From Sphingomonadaceae bacterium (GTDB lineage Bacteria > Pseudomonadota > Alphaproteobacteria > Sphingomonadales > Sphingomonadaceae): 64,000 nucleotides of DNA. Position numbers and translations under genes: made by a program. The notes under the pieces are model-generated. The model saw nothing but the letters and a program-made list of their open reading frames with translations. It did no database searches and was not told the origin of the DNA. Below, piece by piece: positions 36,879-45,348 of the stretch (position 1 is its first letter; each line of letters begins with the position of its first letter). Location of the stretch: the NCBI GenBank assembly GCA_009926135.1, contig RFPL01000002.1, forward strand, positions 1 to 64,000, in the 5' to 3' direction.

Positions 36879-37766
36879 ATGAACTTCGCCGACATGACTG
36901 CCAAGATGGCCGCTGGTAACGGCTTTATTGCCGCTCTCGACCAGTCTGGTGGTTCGACGCCGAAGGCGCTGGCCGGTTATGGCGTGAGCGAAGATGCCTG
37001 GTCTAGCGAAGCGGAAATGTTCGACCTGATCCATTCGATGCGCGAGCGGATCATCACCTCGCCGGTGTTCACCGGGGACAAGGTGATCGGCGCGATCCTG
37101 TTTGAGCGGACCATGGACGGCACAGCCGGCGGCAAGCCTGTCCCCGCCGCGCTTATCGAGAAGGGCGTCGTGCCTTTCATCAAGATCGACAAGGGCCTTG
37201 AGGCGGAGGAAAATGGCGTCCAGCTGATGAAGCCGATGCCGGAACTCGATGCGCTGCTAAGCCGGTCAAAGGCGCTCGGCGTTTACGGGACCAAGGAACG
37301 CTCGGTCATCAACTCGGCCAGTGCTGCCGGGATCGCTGCTGCGGTTGCGCAGCAGTTCGAGGTTGGCCGCCAGGTTCTGGCCCACGGCATGATGCCGATC
37401 CTTGAGCCCGAAGTGAACATCAAGAGCGAAACCCGCGCGGACTGCGATGCGATCCTGCTTGAGGAGATGCTCAAGAACCTTGAAGGCATGGATCAGAAAG
37501 TCATGCTCAAGCTATCGCTGCCGGTGCAGCCGGGCACGTTTGACGCGCTGGTCGATCACCCCAAGGTGCTGCGCGTCGTCGCGCTGTCGGGTGGCTACAA
37601 GCGTCCCGAAGCTTGCGTCGAGCTCAGCAAGAACCGCGGCATCATCGCCAGCTTCAGCCGCGCGCTGCTGGAAGACTTGCGCCACCAGATGAGTCAGGCC
37701 GAATTCGACGCCGCGCTGGGCGAGGCAATCGACGCGATCCATCGGGGCTCTACCCAGAAGATCTGA
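36879..37766 (+). CDS. fba: Class I fructose-bisphosphate aldolase
   Basis: This is a Schiff-base (metal-independent) fructose-1,6-bisphosphate aldolase of the bacterial class I type. The 295-residue protein shows FIAALDQSGGSTPKAL, FERTMDG, VPFIKIDKGL, ILEPEVNI and the lysine in VMLKLSLPVQPG expected to form the imine. GGYKRPEACVEL and IASFSRALLEDL follow. The ATG at 36879 has AGGGA nine bases upstream; the frame extending into pgk is rejected. Class I aldolase in a gap-pgk cluster is common in sphingomonads, while many other bacteria place a class II enzyme here. Confidence 0.95.
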   Translation: MNFADMTAKMAAGNGFIAALDQSGGSTPKALAGYGVSEDAWSSEAEMFDLIHSMRERIITSPVFTGDKVIGAILFERTMDGTAGGKPVPAALIEKGVVPFIKIDKGLEAEENGVQLMKPMPELDALLSRSKALGVYGTKERSVINSASAAGIAAAVAQQFEVGRQVLAHGMMPILEPEVNIKSETRADCDAILLEEMLKNLEGMDQKVMLKLSLPVQPGTFDALVDHPKVLRVVALSGGYKRPEACVELSKNRGIIASFSRALLEDLRHQMSQAEFDAALGEAIDAIHRGSTQKI

Positions 37767-37786
37767 CGCTACCCGCTTGAATTGTC

Positions 37787-37836
37787 GGCACGGCTCGGCT
37801 TACCCTGTGCGGTGAGCCGGCTCGCGTTGACGTGCC
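37787..37836. repeat. Two-part inverted repeat between fba and the HAD-PlsC gene
   Basis: Outer arms GGCACG/CGTGCC enclose CGGCTTACC/GGTGAGCCG (9 bp with one G-T pair) with a 6-base loop. No T tract follows on either strand, and the ribosome site of the next gene starts a few bases after. It could be a weak terminator or a structured leader. Confidence 0.45.
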
Positions 37837-37852
37837 GGTCAGGGGAGGGCCC

Positions 37853-39340
37853 ATGGCCGGCACATTGCGTTCGGGAAGCAGACACGGTCCGGTTTCGGTG
37901 GCCGATCTCGTCAAGCGGATCGAGGCCGGGCCGCAAGGGCCGAAAACCATCGTCGTCTTCGATTTCGATGGCACGCTGATTGCCGGCTATTCCGCCAGCG
38001 CCTTCTTCCAGGCGCATCTGCGCAAGGGTGATTACAACGCCTTTGACCTGGCCGAGGCCGGGGTGGCGATCTGGCAATCGGTCGCCAAGGCGATCGAGAT
38101 GCAGGACCTGCTCAACAAGGCCATCGCCAAGTGGAAGGGCAAGAAGGAGGAAGAACTCGTCGCGCTGGGCGAGAAGATCTTCGACAAGACCCTGTCGGAC
38201 AAGGTCTATCCGGAAATGGTCTCTCTGCTGCTGGCCCATCGCCGCGCCGGCCACACCATTGCCATCGCCAGCTCCGCCACGCGCTTCCAGGTTGAACCGA
38301 CCGCGCGGTTCCTCGGCATTGAACACGTCATGACCTCGACCGTGGAGGTCAAGCGCGGAGTGCTGACCGGCAAGATGTTGGAACCGCAGATGTGGGGCAA
38401 GGGCAAGGCCGATGCGGTCAAGGCCTTCGTCAAGGCACACAAGGCCAAGCTGGCCGACACCTGGTTCTACGCCGATGGGGACGAGGAAATCGGGCTGATG
38501 AAGGCCGTTGGTCATCCGGTCCCGACCAACCCCGGCAAGGAGCTTGAGGCGACTGCCCGCGCTGAAGGCTGGGACATCCTGCGGCATTCCAGCCGCGGTT
38601 CCACCACGCCGGAGCTGCTGACCCGCACGGCGACTGGGCTGATGAGCCTGTTTCCGCTGCTCTACACCGGAATCGGTGTCGGCCTGCTGACCCGTAACAA
38701 GCGCAATGCTGCCAATCTGACGCTCCCGCTGTGGGCAGACAGCGTGATGCTGGCCTCTGGCGTAAAGTTGCGGGTTTCGGGCCGCGAGCATCTGGCCTCG
38801 CACCGCCCGGCGGTGTTCCTGTTCAACCACCGCAACAATTTCGACGCGTTCTTTGTGGGCGCTTTGGTGCGAACCGATCTTGCCTGGGTGGGGAAGGCTG
38901 AGCTCAAGAAGAACCCGATCAGCGCCATGCTTAGCCGGTTGGTGCCGGTCGCTTTTGTCGAGCGCAGCGGCGGCTCTCCGGAGGAGGCTGCCAAGGCGCT
39001 TGAACCGGTCGCCAAGATGGTGCGCGAAGGCTGTTCGATCATGATTGCCCCGGAAGGTACCCGGGTGCGCGACATGACCGTGGACATCGGCCCGTTCAAG
39101 AAAGGCGCCTTTCACATGGCGCGCAGCCTTGGCATTCCGGTGGTCCCAATCGTGATCCGCAACGCGCTGGACGTGGCGGGGCGCGATGCGGTGATGCTGC
39201 GGTCCGGGACTGTCGAAATCGCCGTGCTGCCGCCAGTCGAGACCAAAGGCTGGACCGAAAAGAACACTTCGCAAAAAGCTGAAGACGTGCGGCAGATGTT
39301 CATTGATACTCTGAAGGACTGGCCCGATGCAGACGACTGA
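37853..39340 (+). CDS. Fused HAD-IB hydrolase / 1-acylglycerol-3-phosphate acyltransferase
   Basis: This 495-residue protein fuses two enzymes. The N-terminal half is an HAD-IB phosphatase with the nucleophile motif VVFDFDGTL near 30-40 and the late motif YADGDEEIGLM. The C-terminal half is a PlsC-type acyltransferase with H-x(4)-D in FNHRNNFDAF and the phosphate-binding APEGTRVRD. Such fusions are known in proteobacteria and would act in phospholipid synthesis, the acyltransferase making phosphatidic acid and the phosphatase acting on a lipid or head-group phosphate (inferred). A GGGGAGGG ribosome site precedes the ATG at 37853. It overlaps the next gene by 14 bases. Confidence 0.88.
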   Translation: MAGTLRSGSRHGPVSVADLVKRIEAGPQGPKTIVVFDFDGTLIAGYSASAFFQAHLRKGDYNAFDLAEAGVAIWQSVAKAIEMQDLLNKAIAKWKGKKEEELVALGEKIFDKTLSDKVYPEMVSLLLAHRRAGHTIAIASSATRFQVEPTARFLGIEHVMTSTVEVKRGVLTGKMLEPQMWGKGKADAVKAFVKAHKAKLADTWFYADGDEEIGLMKAVGHPVPTNPGKELEATARAEGWDILRHSSRGSTTPELLTRTATGLMSLFPLLYTGIGVGLLTRNKRNAANLTLPLWADSVMLASGVKLRVSGREHLASHRPAVFLFNHRNNFDAFFVGALVRTDLAWVGKAELKKNPISAMLSRLVPVAFVERSGGSPEEAAKALEPVAKMVREGCSIMIAPEGTRVRDMTVDIGPFKKGAFHMARSLGIPVVPIVIRNALDVAGRDAVMLRSGTVEIAVLPPVETKGWTEKNTSQKAEDVRQMFIDTLKDWPDADD

Positions 39341-40160
39341 GTTCACCTTTGCCGGTGCGGGCGGGGTCCAGATCTTCGCAACCTCATGGCTGCCGGACGG
39401 GGCTTTGCGCGATCATCTGGTGCTCGCCCACGGCTATGCCGAACATCTCGGCCGGTATCGGGGCGTAGCCGAATTTCTCACCAGCGCGGGTTATGCCGTC
39501 CATGCACTCGATCATCGCGGGCATGGCAAGTCGGGCGGTACGCGGGCGGTGATTGACAGCTTTGCCAATGCTGATGCCGACATTGATCAATTGGTCGACA
39601 GGGTGCGCGCCGAGAGCGGGCGTTCCAAGGTGAAGCTGGTCGGTCACTCGATGGGTGGTTCGCTGGCGCTGAACTATGCACTGAACCATCCGGACAAGCT
39701 CTCCGGCCTGGTACTGAGCGGCCCGGCGATTGGCGGTGGTCTGCCGAAAATCCAGAGCTTGCTGCTGGCGTTGATCTCGCGGATTGCCCCGGCGCTGGGA
39801 ATGATCCAGCTTGATGCCGATGCAGTCAGCCGGGATGCGCAGGTGGTGTCCGCTTACAAGGCCGATCCGTTGGTGTTTCACGGCAAGGTCCCAGCCCGGA
39901 CTGCGCGCGAAATGATGCACGCGGTCACGACTTATCCGCCCCGCGTCGGCGCGATGCGGGTGCCCTGCCTGCTGATGCATGGCAGCGCTGATACGCTGGT
40001 GCGAGCCGAGGATGCCCAGCCGGTGTTCGATGCGATTGCTAGTCCGGACAAGACCGTGCGGATCTTCGACGGTCTCTATCACGAGATATTCAACGAGCCG
40101 GAGCGACTGGAAGTGCTGGGCCTGGTCAGGGATTGGCTGGACGCGCGGCCGCCAGCCTAA
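39327..40160 (+). CDS. Alpha/beta hydrolase, monoacylglycerol lipase / lysophospholipase type
   Basis: This 277-residue cytosolic hydrolase has the Hydrolase_4 pattern: LAHGYAEHLGRY (oxyanion region), LDHRGHGKSGG, and the nucleophile elbow GHSMGGSLAL near 110. The acid is likely the aspartate in MHGSADTL and the histidine the one in GLYHEIFNEPE. Relatives split monoacylglycerol or lysophospholipid, which suits its overlap with the HAD-PlsC lipid gene. Length is normal and no signal peptide is seen. Its end overlaps the convergent plsB by four bases. Confidence 0.88.
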   Translation: MQTTEFTFAGAGGVQIFATSWLPDGALRDHLVLAHGYAEHLGRYRGVAEFLTSAGYAVHALDHRGHGKSGGTRAVIDSFANADADIDQLVDRVRAESGRSKVKLVGHSMGGSLALNYALNHPDKLSGLVLSGPAIGGGLPKIQSLLLALISRIAPALGMIQLDADAVSRDAQVVSAYKADPLVFHGKVPARTAREMMHAVTTYPPRVGAMRVPCLLMHGSADTLVRAEDAQPVFDAIASPDKTVRIFDGLYHEIFNEPERLEVLGLVRDWLDARPPA

Positions 40161-42460
40161 CCGCCCAGCGCCTCGCGGCACTGGGCTTCGATTGCGTCCA
40201 GCGCAGCGAGCGTCGCGCGCAGGACTTTCGAGCGGTTCTGGCGCCGCGTGGCCAGGTCTGGTCCCGGCTCAACCAACCGGACGTTGCCCGCCAGCTGCCA
40301 GGCAGTGAGGAATAGCTGCCGCGAGACAGCCTCGGGATTGCGGATGGTCTTTTCCAGCAGGTATTGTCGGCCCAGGCCATCGGCCGCCGCCAGTACGTCC
40401 TTCTCCTGCGCCGGCGCATCCACGGGTAGAGTGATCAGCACGTCGAGGACGATCCGGTAGGCTTCAAGGAACGGGCGCAACGCGGCATGAGCCAGCCCGA
40501 CACGAAACAGGCTATCAAGGACCTCGCGGCCCGATTTGGCTTCTGCCAGCTTCCGGCGCCAATCGCGGTCGATCAGGTCCATCTCTTCAGCGAGGCCTGC
40601 TTCAAAAGCCGGACGTTCGCGGAAGAAGAATTCGAACTTCAGCGATTCGCGCAGGGCGAGGGCGGTTTCGAAGAAGTGTGCCTCGCGCTTGGCCGGGCTG
40701 GCGGACATGGCGCCGAGGGCGGATACTTCCGCAATCGCCCGTTCCAGCACAAAGTGCAGCATCGAATTGCGATAGAAGGCGGCACCGATGTGCTGCCCTT
40801 CCGCGATGCCATAGACGGGGGTTGGGCCGCCATCGAAGCGCATGACCACGCCGGATTCCAGCAGCGTCTGCAGCACTGCATCAAGCCTGTCTGGGTCGTG
40901 CAGTTCTGCGCTGTCAGCTAAGGGTTGTCCGCGCATCCGGGCGTGGTCAGCCAGCATGGTGACGAACCGCGCAAGCCGGTCACGCGGGATCGATCTGCCA
41001 CCGGTGGCAAGCAGGGCAAACGTAACCAGCGCAATTCCGGTAATCGGGGTGGCCTGGTTGATCCGCCAGGATACCGCCAGAGAGAGCTTTTGGAGCGCCA
41101 GCTGTGCATCAGGCGTTTTGTAGTCGCCCTGCGGATCCGGTGCCCCCAGCGCTTCACGCATCGATAGCGGTTCGGCCACCCTGAGATAGGCCTTGCCGTA
41201 GGGCGTCCGCAGGCTGCGCAGGTAGCGCAGCATCCAGCCGAGGTTTTCGGGCTTCTTCTTGCCGCCCTTGGCCTCGTTGGCAAAGTCCTTCGTCTCGTAG
41301 ACCTGATCATAGACCAGCGCGACCGGAACCAGCATGATGTCCTCGATCCGCCCTTGGCGATAGGCATCGACCACGTAGGTCAGCAGGCCAAGTTTGGGCG
41401 GCAACAGCTTGCCGGTGCGTGAGCGGGTACCTTCCGGGAACCACGACAGATTGAATCGCCGCTCGATCAGGTAGGCCAGGTATTCGCGCAACACGAAGCG
41501 ATAGGTGGCGTTCTCGCGGATATCGCGGCGCAGGAAGATATAGCCAGCCCGCCGCATGATCGGCCCCATCGGCCAGAACGACATGTTGATCCCGGCGAAC
41601 AGGCTCGGCAGTGGCAGGCCATGATCGGCCAGCACAGTGTTGACGATCGGGGCGTCAACGTTGGCCTTGTGCGCCGGCAGGATCAGGGCAGGGTAGCGGG
41701 CGAAGACGTCGTGTAGTTTGGCCAGTTCATCCGGCAGCACGTCAACCGTGCCATAGGCCTTCTCATAGGCCGCGCGGAAAAATCGCAGCATGCCTTCGAT
41801 GGCGAAGGGATTGTGGCCGGTGCGCAGCTCTTCCAGATAGCCGCGCGCTTCGGCCAGCAGATCCGGTTCCGGACGGCCAGTCTCGGCAGCGAGGCGCGCT
41901 AGCCCGGCCGTGAAACCCGGTGCGGCGATCACGTCGGCGGGCTCAACGCGCGGCATCTTGTAGCGCGCGCCGTAGAGCGGATATTCTGCGCGTTCGAGCG
42001 AGAGTTCGGCTTGGCGGGCCACGAAATCGGCAAAATCGGTGCCGCGCCCGCCGGTCCGCTGCTTCCACCGCGCGCGCAGCAGGCCAAGCGCGGCGGGCTC
42101 GGCAATGACGATGCGCCAGCGCGGATCGGCGGCATCGCGTTCGCGGCGTTTGCTGCTCTCGACAGGTTCGCGCGGATCGCTCAGGCCGAGCAGCGCGCGC
42201 CAGCCGCCGGTTTCGCCGTTGCGCGGCAGCCAGGCCACCCGCAGCGGGGCCAGTTCTACCGCGTCATCATCGAGCGAGGCGACCAGCCGGGCCACTTCGA
42301 TCGAGAACGGCGCGTCGCTGCGCTCGATCGCCACCAGCCGGCCGGATAGCCCGGCCGTGTGCCGTTCCAGCAGCTCTCGCTCGGTCTGGCCGCGGTAAAG
42401 CGCCAGGAAGATCCGCTGGATCTGCGGTTCGGTCTCGGGCGGAGATACTGCGGTTGCCAT
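40157..42460 (-). CDS. plsB: Glycerol-3-phosphate 1-O-acyltransferase
   Basis: PlsB acylates glycerol-3-phosphate at position 1, the first step of phospholipid synthesis, at the inner membrane. The 767-residue protein has the acyltransferase core with H-x(4)-D in LPAHKANVDAPIV, then AGYIFLRRD and FPEGTRSRTGKLL. The long flanking regions match PlsB and not the shorter PlsC family. The start at 42460 was chosen because the frame to 42613 lies in gpsA. It begins one base after the gpsA stop, so the pair makes and then acylates glycerol-3-phosphate. Confidence 0.94.
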   Translation of the reverse strand: MATAVSPPETEPQIQRIFLALYRGQTERELLERHTAGLSGRLVAIERSDAPFSIEVARLVASLDDDAVELAPLRVAWLPRNGETGGWRALLGLSDPREPVESSKRRERDAADPRWRIVIAEPAALGLLRARWKQRTGGRGTDFADFVARQAELSLERAEYPLYGARYKMPRVEPADVIAAPGFTAGLARLAAETGRPEPDLLAEARGYLEELRTGHNPFAIEGMLRFFRAAYEKAYGTVDVLPDELAKLHDVFARYPALILPAHKANVDAPIVNTVLADHGLPLPSLFAGINMSFWPMGPIMRRAGYIFLRRDIRENATYRFVLREYLAYLIERRFNLSWFPEGTRSRTGKLLPPKLGLLTYVVDAYRQGRIEDIMLVPVALVYDQVYETKDFANEAKGGKKKPENLGWMLRYLRSLRTPYGKAYLRVAEPLSMREALGAPDPQGDYKTPDAQLALQKLSLAVSWRINQATPITGIALVTFALLATGGRSIPRDRLARFVTMLADHARMRGQPLADSAELHDPDRLDAVLQTLLESGVVMRFDGGPTPVYGIAEGQHIGAAFYRNSMLHFVLERAIAEVSALGAMSASPAKREAHFFETALALRESLKFEFFFRERPAFEAGLAEEMDLIDRDWRRKLAEAKSGREVLDSLFRVGLAHAALRPFLEAYRIVLDVLITLPVDAPAQEKDVLAAADGLGRQYLLEKTIRNPEAVSRQLFLTAWQLAGNVRLVEPGPDLATRRQNRSKVLRATLAALDAIEAQCREALGG

Positions 42461-42461
42461 T

Positions 42462-43484
42462 TCAGCCGGGCTCCGCTTCGGAACCGGCGGCCTTGCCCAG
42501 CAACCCGCGGAAGGCGCTGGTGGCGGGTGCACCTTCGTGAACCACGGCATAGACCTCGCAAACGATGGGCAGATCGAACCCGCGATCGCAGGCCATTTGC
42601 CAGACCGGGCCAACGCTTTTCACACCTTCAGCGACCTGGTCCATCCCGGCAAGGACCTGCTCGATCGACTTGCCTGATCCCAGCTCAAGGCCAACTGTGC
42701 GGTTGCGGCTCTGCGGGCTGGTGCAGGTGGCGAGGAGATCGCCCATCCCAGCCAGGCCCATCAGCGTCTCTGCCCGGCCACCCAGCGCAACGCCCAGCCG
42801 CATCATTTCCGCCTGGCTGCGGGTCAGCAGGGCTGACCGGGTGTTGACCCCGGCGCCCAGGGCGTCACCCATACCGGTGGCGATGGCGAAAATGTTCTTC
42901 AGGGCACCCCCAAGTTCGGCCCCGACCGGATCGTCATTGGTATAGACGCGGAACAGGCCGGTGCGGAACAGGTCCTGCAACTCGCGGACGATCACGTCAT
43001 CGTCCATCGCCAGCACCGCCGCTGCGGCAAGGCCGGACATGATCTCCTTGGCCAGGTTCGGACCGGTCAGCACGCCCAGTGGGTGGCCGGGCAATTCCTC
43101 GCCGATAACCTCGGTCATGCGCTTGCCGGTGGATAGCTCGAAGCCCTTGGCCAGGCTGATGATCGGCACCCAGGGGCGGATGAACGGGCGGATCGCAGCG
43201 GCGGTTTCCCGCGTGACCTGTGATGGCACGCCAAAAACGATGACGTCTGCTCCGCCCACTGCCTCGGCTAGTTCGGTTGTCGCGCGCAAGGCTGGCGTCA
43301 GGCGGGCATCGGGCAGGTAGCGGCGGTTGGTGGAATGCAGGTTGATCTCGTCCACCGCATGCTGGCTCCGCGCCCAGAGTGTGGTTGGCGCATTGCGCGC
43401 GACCAGTGAGGCAACTGTCGTGCCCCACGAACCGCCCCCCAGCAGTCCGACCTTCAGTTCCCGTGCCAGGACCCGTTTTGCCAC
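42462..43484 (-). CDS. gpsA: NAD(P)-dependent glycerol-3-phosphate dehydrogenase
   Basis: GpsA reduces dihydroxyacetone phosphate to sn-glycerol-3-phosphate. The 340-residue protein has the Rossmann fingerprint VGLLGGGSWGTTVASL, VFGVPSQVTRETA, SLAKGFELSTG and GALKNIFAIATGMGDALGAG. Length is normal. It starts at GTG. It is directly upstream of plsB with a one-base gap, so substrate and consumer are co-expressed. The short divergent gap to the phosphatase gene contains an AT-rich run (TTCTTTTTTT at 43500-43510), a possible promoter part. Confidence 0.95.
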   Translation of the reverse strand: MAKRVLARELKVGLLGGGSWGTTVASLVARNAPTTLWARSQHAVDEINLHSTNRRYLPDARLTPALRATTELAEAVGGADVIVFGVPSQVTRETAAAIRPFIRPWVPIISLAKGFELSTGKRMTEVIGEELPGHPLGVLTGPNLAKEIMSGLAAAAVLAMDDDVIVRELQDLFRTGLFRVYTNDDPVGAELGGALKNIFAIATGMGDALGAGVNTRSALLTRSQAEMMRLGVALGGRAETLMGLAGMGDLLATCTSPQSRNRTVGLELGSGKSIEQVLAGMDQVAEGVKSVGPVWQMACDRGFDLPIVCEVYAVVHEGAPATSAFRGLLGKAAGSEAEPG

Positions 43485-43581
43485 TTAGCCCCTCTCATCG
43501 TTCTTTTTTTGCAGCTTGATGCAGGATTGGCCTTTGCGCAAGCGGCTTGCCTCGCTGGCGGCTTGCTGCCAAGCGCAAGGA

Positions 43582-44361
43582 ATGACCGAACCTCGCATCC
43601 TCCCGCTCGAAGGCATCAACAACTTCCGCGATTATGGCGGTTATGACGCGCATGAAGGGCGAAAGGTTCGGACCGGATTGCTTTGGCGCTCCGCCCAGCA
43701 CGGCGATGCCAGCGACGCGGACCTGGCGGCGGTCAACGATCTGGGCATCGCGCACGTGATTGACCTGCGCGGACCGAGCGAGCGCGAAGCCAAGCCATGC
43801 CGCCGGGCGGACGATTTTTCCGCCAATGTCTGGACCTATCCGGAAGAGACGGCTGGCCTGGCGCTGCACACCGAGGCCGCCGACGGGGTGCTTACCGCTG
43901 CCGAAGCGCGCGCTGCGATGATCCGCCTCTATGAAGGCATCGCCTTCCGCGACAACCTCACCCCTATGCTGCGGCTCTACTTCGAGCTGCTGTTGCGCGC
44001 CGAAGGGCCTAGCCTGGTTCATTGCGTCGCCGGCAAGGACCGGACCGGGTGGGCAGTTGCCATGGCCCAGCAAGCGCTTGGCGTGCCGCGCGATGCGATC
44101 ATTGCCGACTACATGCTGACCAATGACGCCAGTCGCCTGGAAGAGCGGATTGCTAGCGAATCCTTCAAGGACCTGCCACGCTATGCCGCGATGGATGCGG
44201 ACACGGTCCGCGCGCTATGGGGCGTGCGGGAAGACTACATCGCAACTGCGCTCAAGGCGACTGTGGACCGCTACGGCGATCTCGACACCTACCTCGAAAA
44301 GGTGCTCGGTATCGATGAGGCTGCCCGCGAGGCGCTGCGGGCGCACTACCTAGAAGGTTAG
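43582..44361 (+). CDS. Tyrosine/dual-specificity protein phosphatase (DSP3 type)
   Basis: This soluble protein has the cysteine phosphatase loop H-C-V-A-G-K-D-R-T-G with Cys148 and Arg154 (C-x(5)-R). The N-terminal INNFRDYGGY and LLWRSAQ segments mark the bacterial Y_phosphatase3 group, whose members dephosphorylate phosphotyrosine or phosphoinositide-like substrates. Length is 259 residues from the ATG at 43582, chosen because relatives begin just before the ILPLEGINNFRDYGG motif; ATG 43519 is possible. It lies a few kilobases from the XrtA tyrosine kinase, but no link is shown. It is convergent with the next gene, overlapping by four bases. Confidence 0.87.
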   Translation: MTEPRILPLEGINNFRDYGGYDAHEGRKVRTGLLWRSAQHGDASDADLAAVNDLGIAHVIDLRGPSEREAKPCRRADDFSANVWTYPEETAGLALHTEAADGVLTAAEARAAMIRLYEGIAFRDNLTPMLRLYFELLLRAEGPSLVHCVAGKDRTGWAVAMAQQALGVPRDAIIADYMLTNDASRLEERIASESFKDLPRYAAMDADTVRALWGVREDYIATALKATVDRYGDLDTYLEKVLGIDEAAREALRAHYLEG

Positions 44362-45230
44362 AGGAAGGCTCGGATTTCGGCCATGAACCGGTCAAACTGG
44401 TCATGGTGCAGCCAGTGGCCGGCATTCTCGAACTCGATCACTTTCGGATCGTTCTTGAACACGCTGAGGCGGCCGTCCTTCTCAGGGTTGGATGCCCATG
44501 AATTGGCGCCGTAAAGCAGCAGCATCGGGCAGTTGATTGCCGACCACAATTCTTCGGTGCGGGATTCGGGGACATCCTCGAACGGCCAGACATTGAGGTA
44601 GGGATCGAATTTCCAGCTCCAGGTCCCGTCCTCGTTCCGGCTGGCGCCGTGAATGGTAAGGTGGCGGGCCTGCTCATCGGTGAGGAACGAGTTCTCTTCC
44701 TTCATCCGGGCATAGGCGGCCTCGATGCTGGGGTAGCGGCGCGGGATCCGGCCGGCGGCGGCGCGGCGCTTGTCAATCCATTCGCGGAAGCGGTTGGCAT
44801 AGCCAGCAGCCTCGCGCTCGGCGCGGGTCTTCGGCGATGGGCCAAGCCCTTCGATATTGACGAAGCGGCGGACCTTCTCGGGGTAGAGCCCGGTAAAGCG
44901 CGAGGCGACGTTGCCGCCCAGCGAATGGGCAATAATGGTGACCTGCTCATGCCCCAGGGTGTGGACCAGCTGGGCAAAGTCATAGACCAGGCCGTTGATC
45001 TCGTAATTGCCATCAGGCGCCCAGGCGCTGTCGCCATGCCCGCGCAGGTCGGGGGCAATCACGTGCCAGTCCTTCGCCAGTTCCTCGGCCACCCAATCCC
45101 ACGAGCGGCAATGGTCGCGCCCGCCGTGCTGCAGGATCAGCGGCGGTGCCCCCGGATTGCCCCAGTCGACATAGTGGAGGCGCAGGCGCTGCGAGATGAA
45201 GCTGTTGGAAGTAGGGCCATGGATCGTCAT
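44358..45230 (-). CDS. Alpha/beta hydrolase
   Basis: This 290-residue hydrolase has the alpha/beta fold with ILQHGGRDHCRSWD, APDLRGHGDSAW and the nucleophile elbow AHSLGGNVAS near 105. The catalytic histidine is likely the one in NAGHWLHHDQ at the C-terminus. The cap segment is tryptophan-rich (GTWSWKFDPYLNVWPFED). It resembles the epoxide-hydrolase / haloalkane-dehalogenase-like branch, but substrate cannot be stated. ATG 45230 (MTIHGP) is preferred to the GTG two codons before. It is divergent from trxB. Confidence 0.85.
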   Translation of the reverse strand: MTIHGPTSNSFISQRLRLHYVDWGNPGAPPLILQHGGRDHCRSWDWVAEELAKDWHVIAPDLRGHGDSAWAPDGNYEINGLVYDFAQLVHTLGHEQVTIIAHSLGGNVASRFTGLYPEKVRRFVNIEGLGPSPKTRAEREAAGYANRFREWIDKRRAAAGRIPRRYPSIEAAYARMKEENSFLTDEQARHLTIHGASRNEDGTWSWKFDPYLNVWPFEDVPESRTEELWSAINCPMLLLYGANSWASNPEKDGRLSVFKNDPKVIEFENAGHWLHHDQFDRFMAEIRAFL

Positions 45231-45348
45231 GTGCACAGCCTTTGCGCGTTCAGATGAGAGGCGTCAATCTGTGGGGAAAGCACCGCCGTCGGGTTTGCGC
45301 CCGGGCAGACCGCTCCCTAGATGGGAGAAAGCTTAACAGGGAACAGTC

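Noticed and set aside
37769..39346. Minus-strand frame of about 525 codons across the HAD-PlsC gene
   Set aside because: It is antisense to a clear two-domain enzyme with catalytic motifs in both halves.
43500..43581. T-rich run between gpsA and the phosphatase as a terminator
   Set aside because: The TTCTTTTTTT run has no preceding stem on either strand; it is more likely part of a divergent promoter region.
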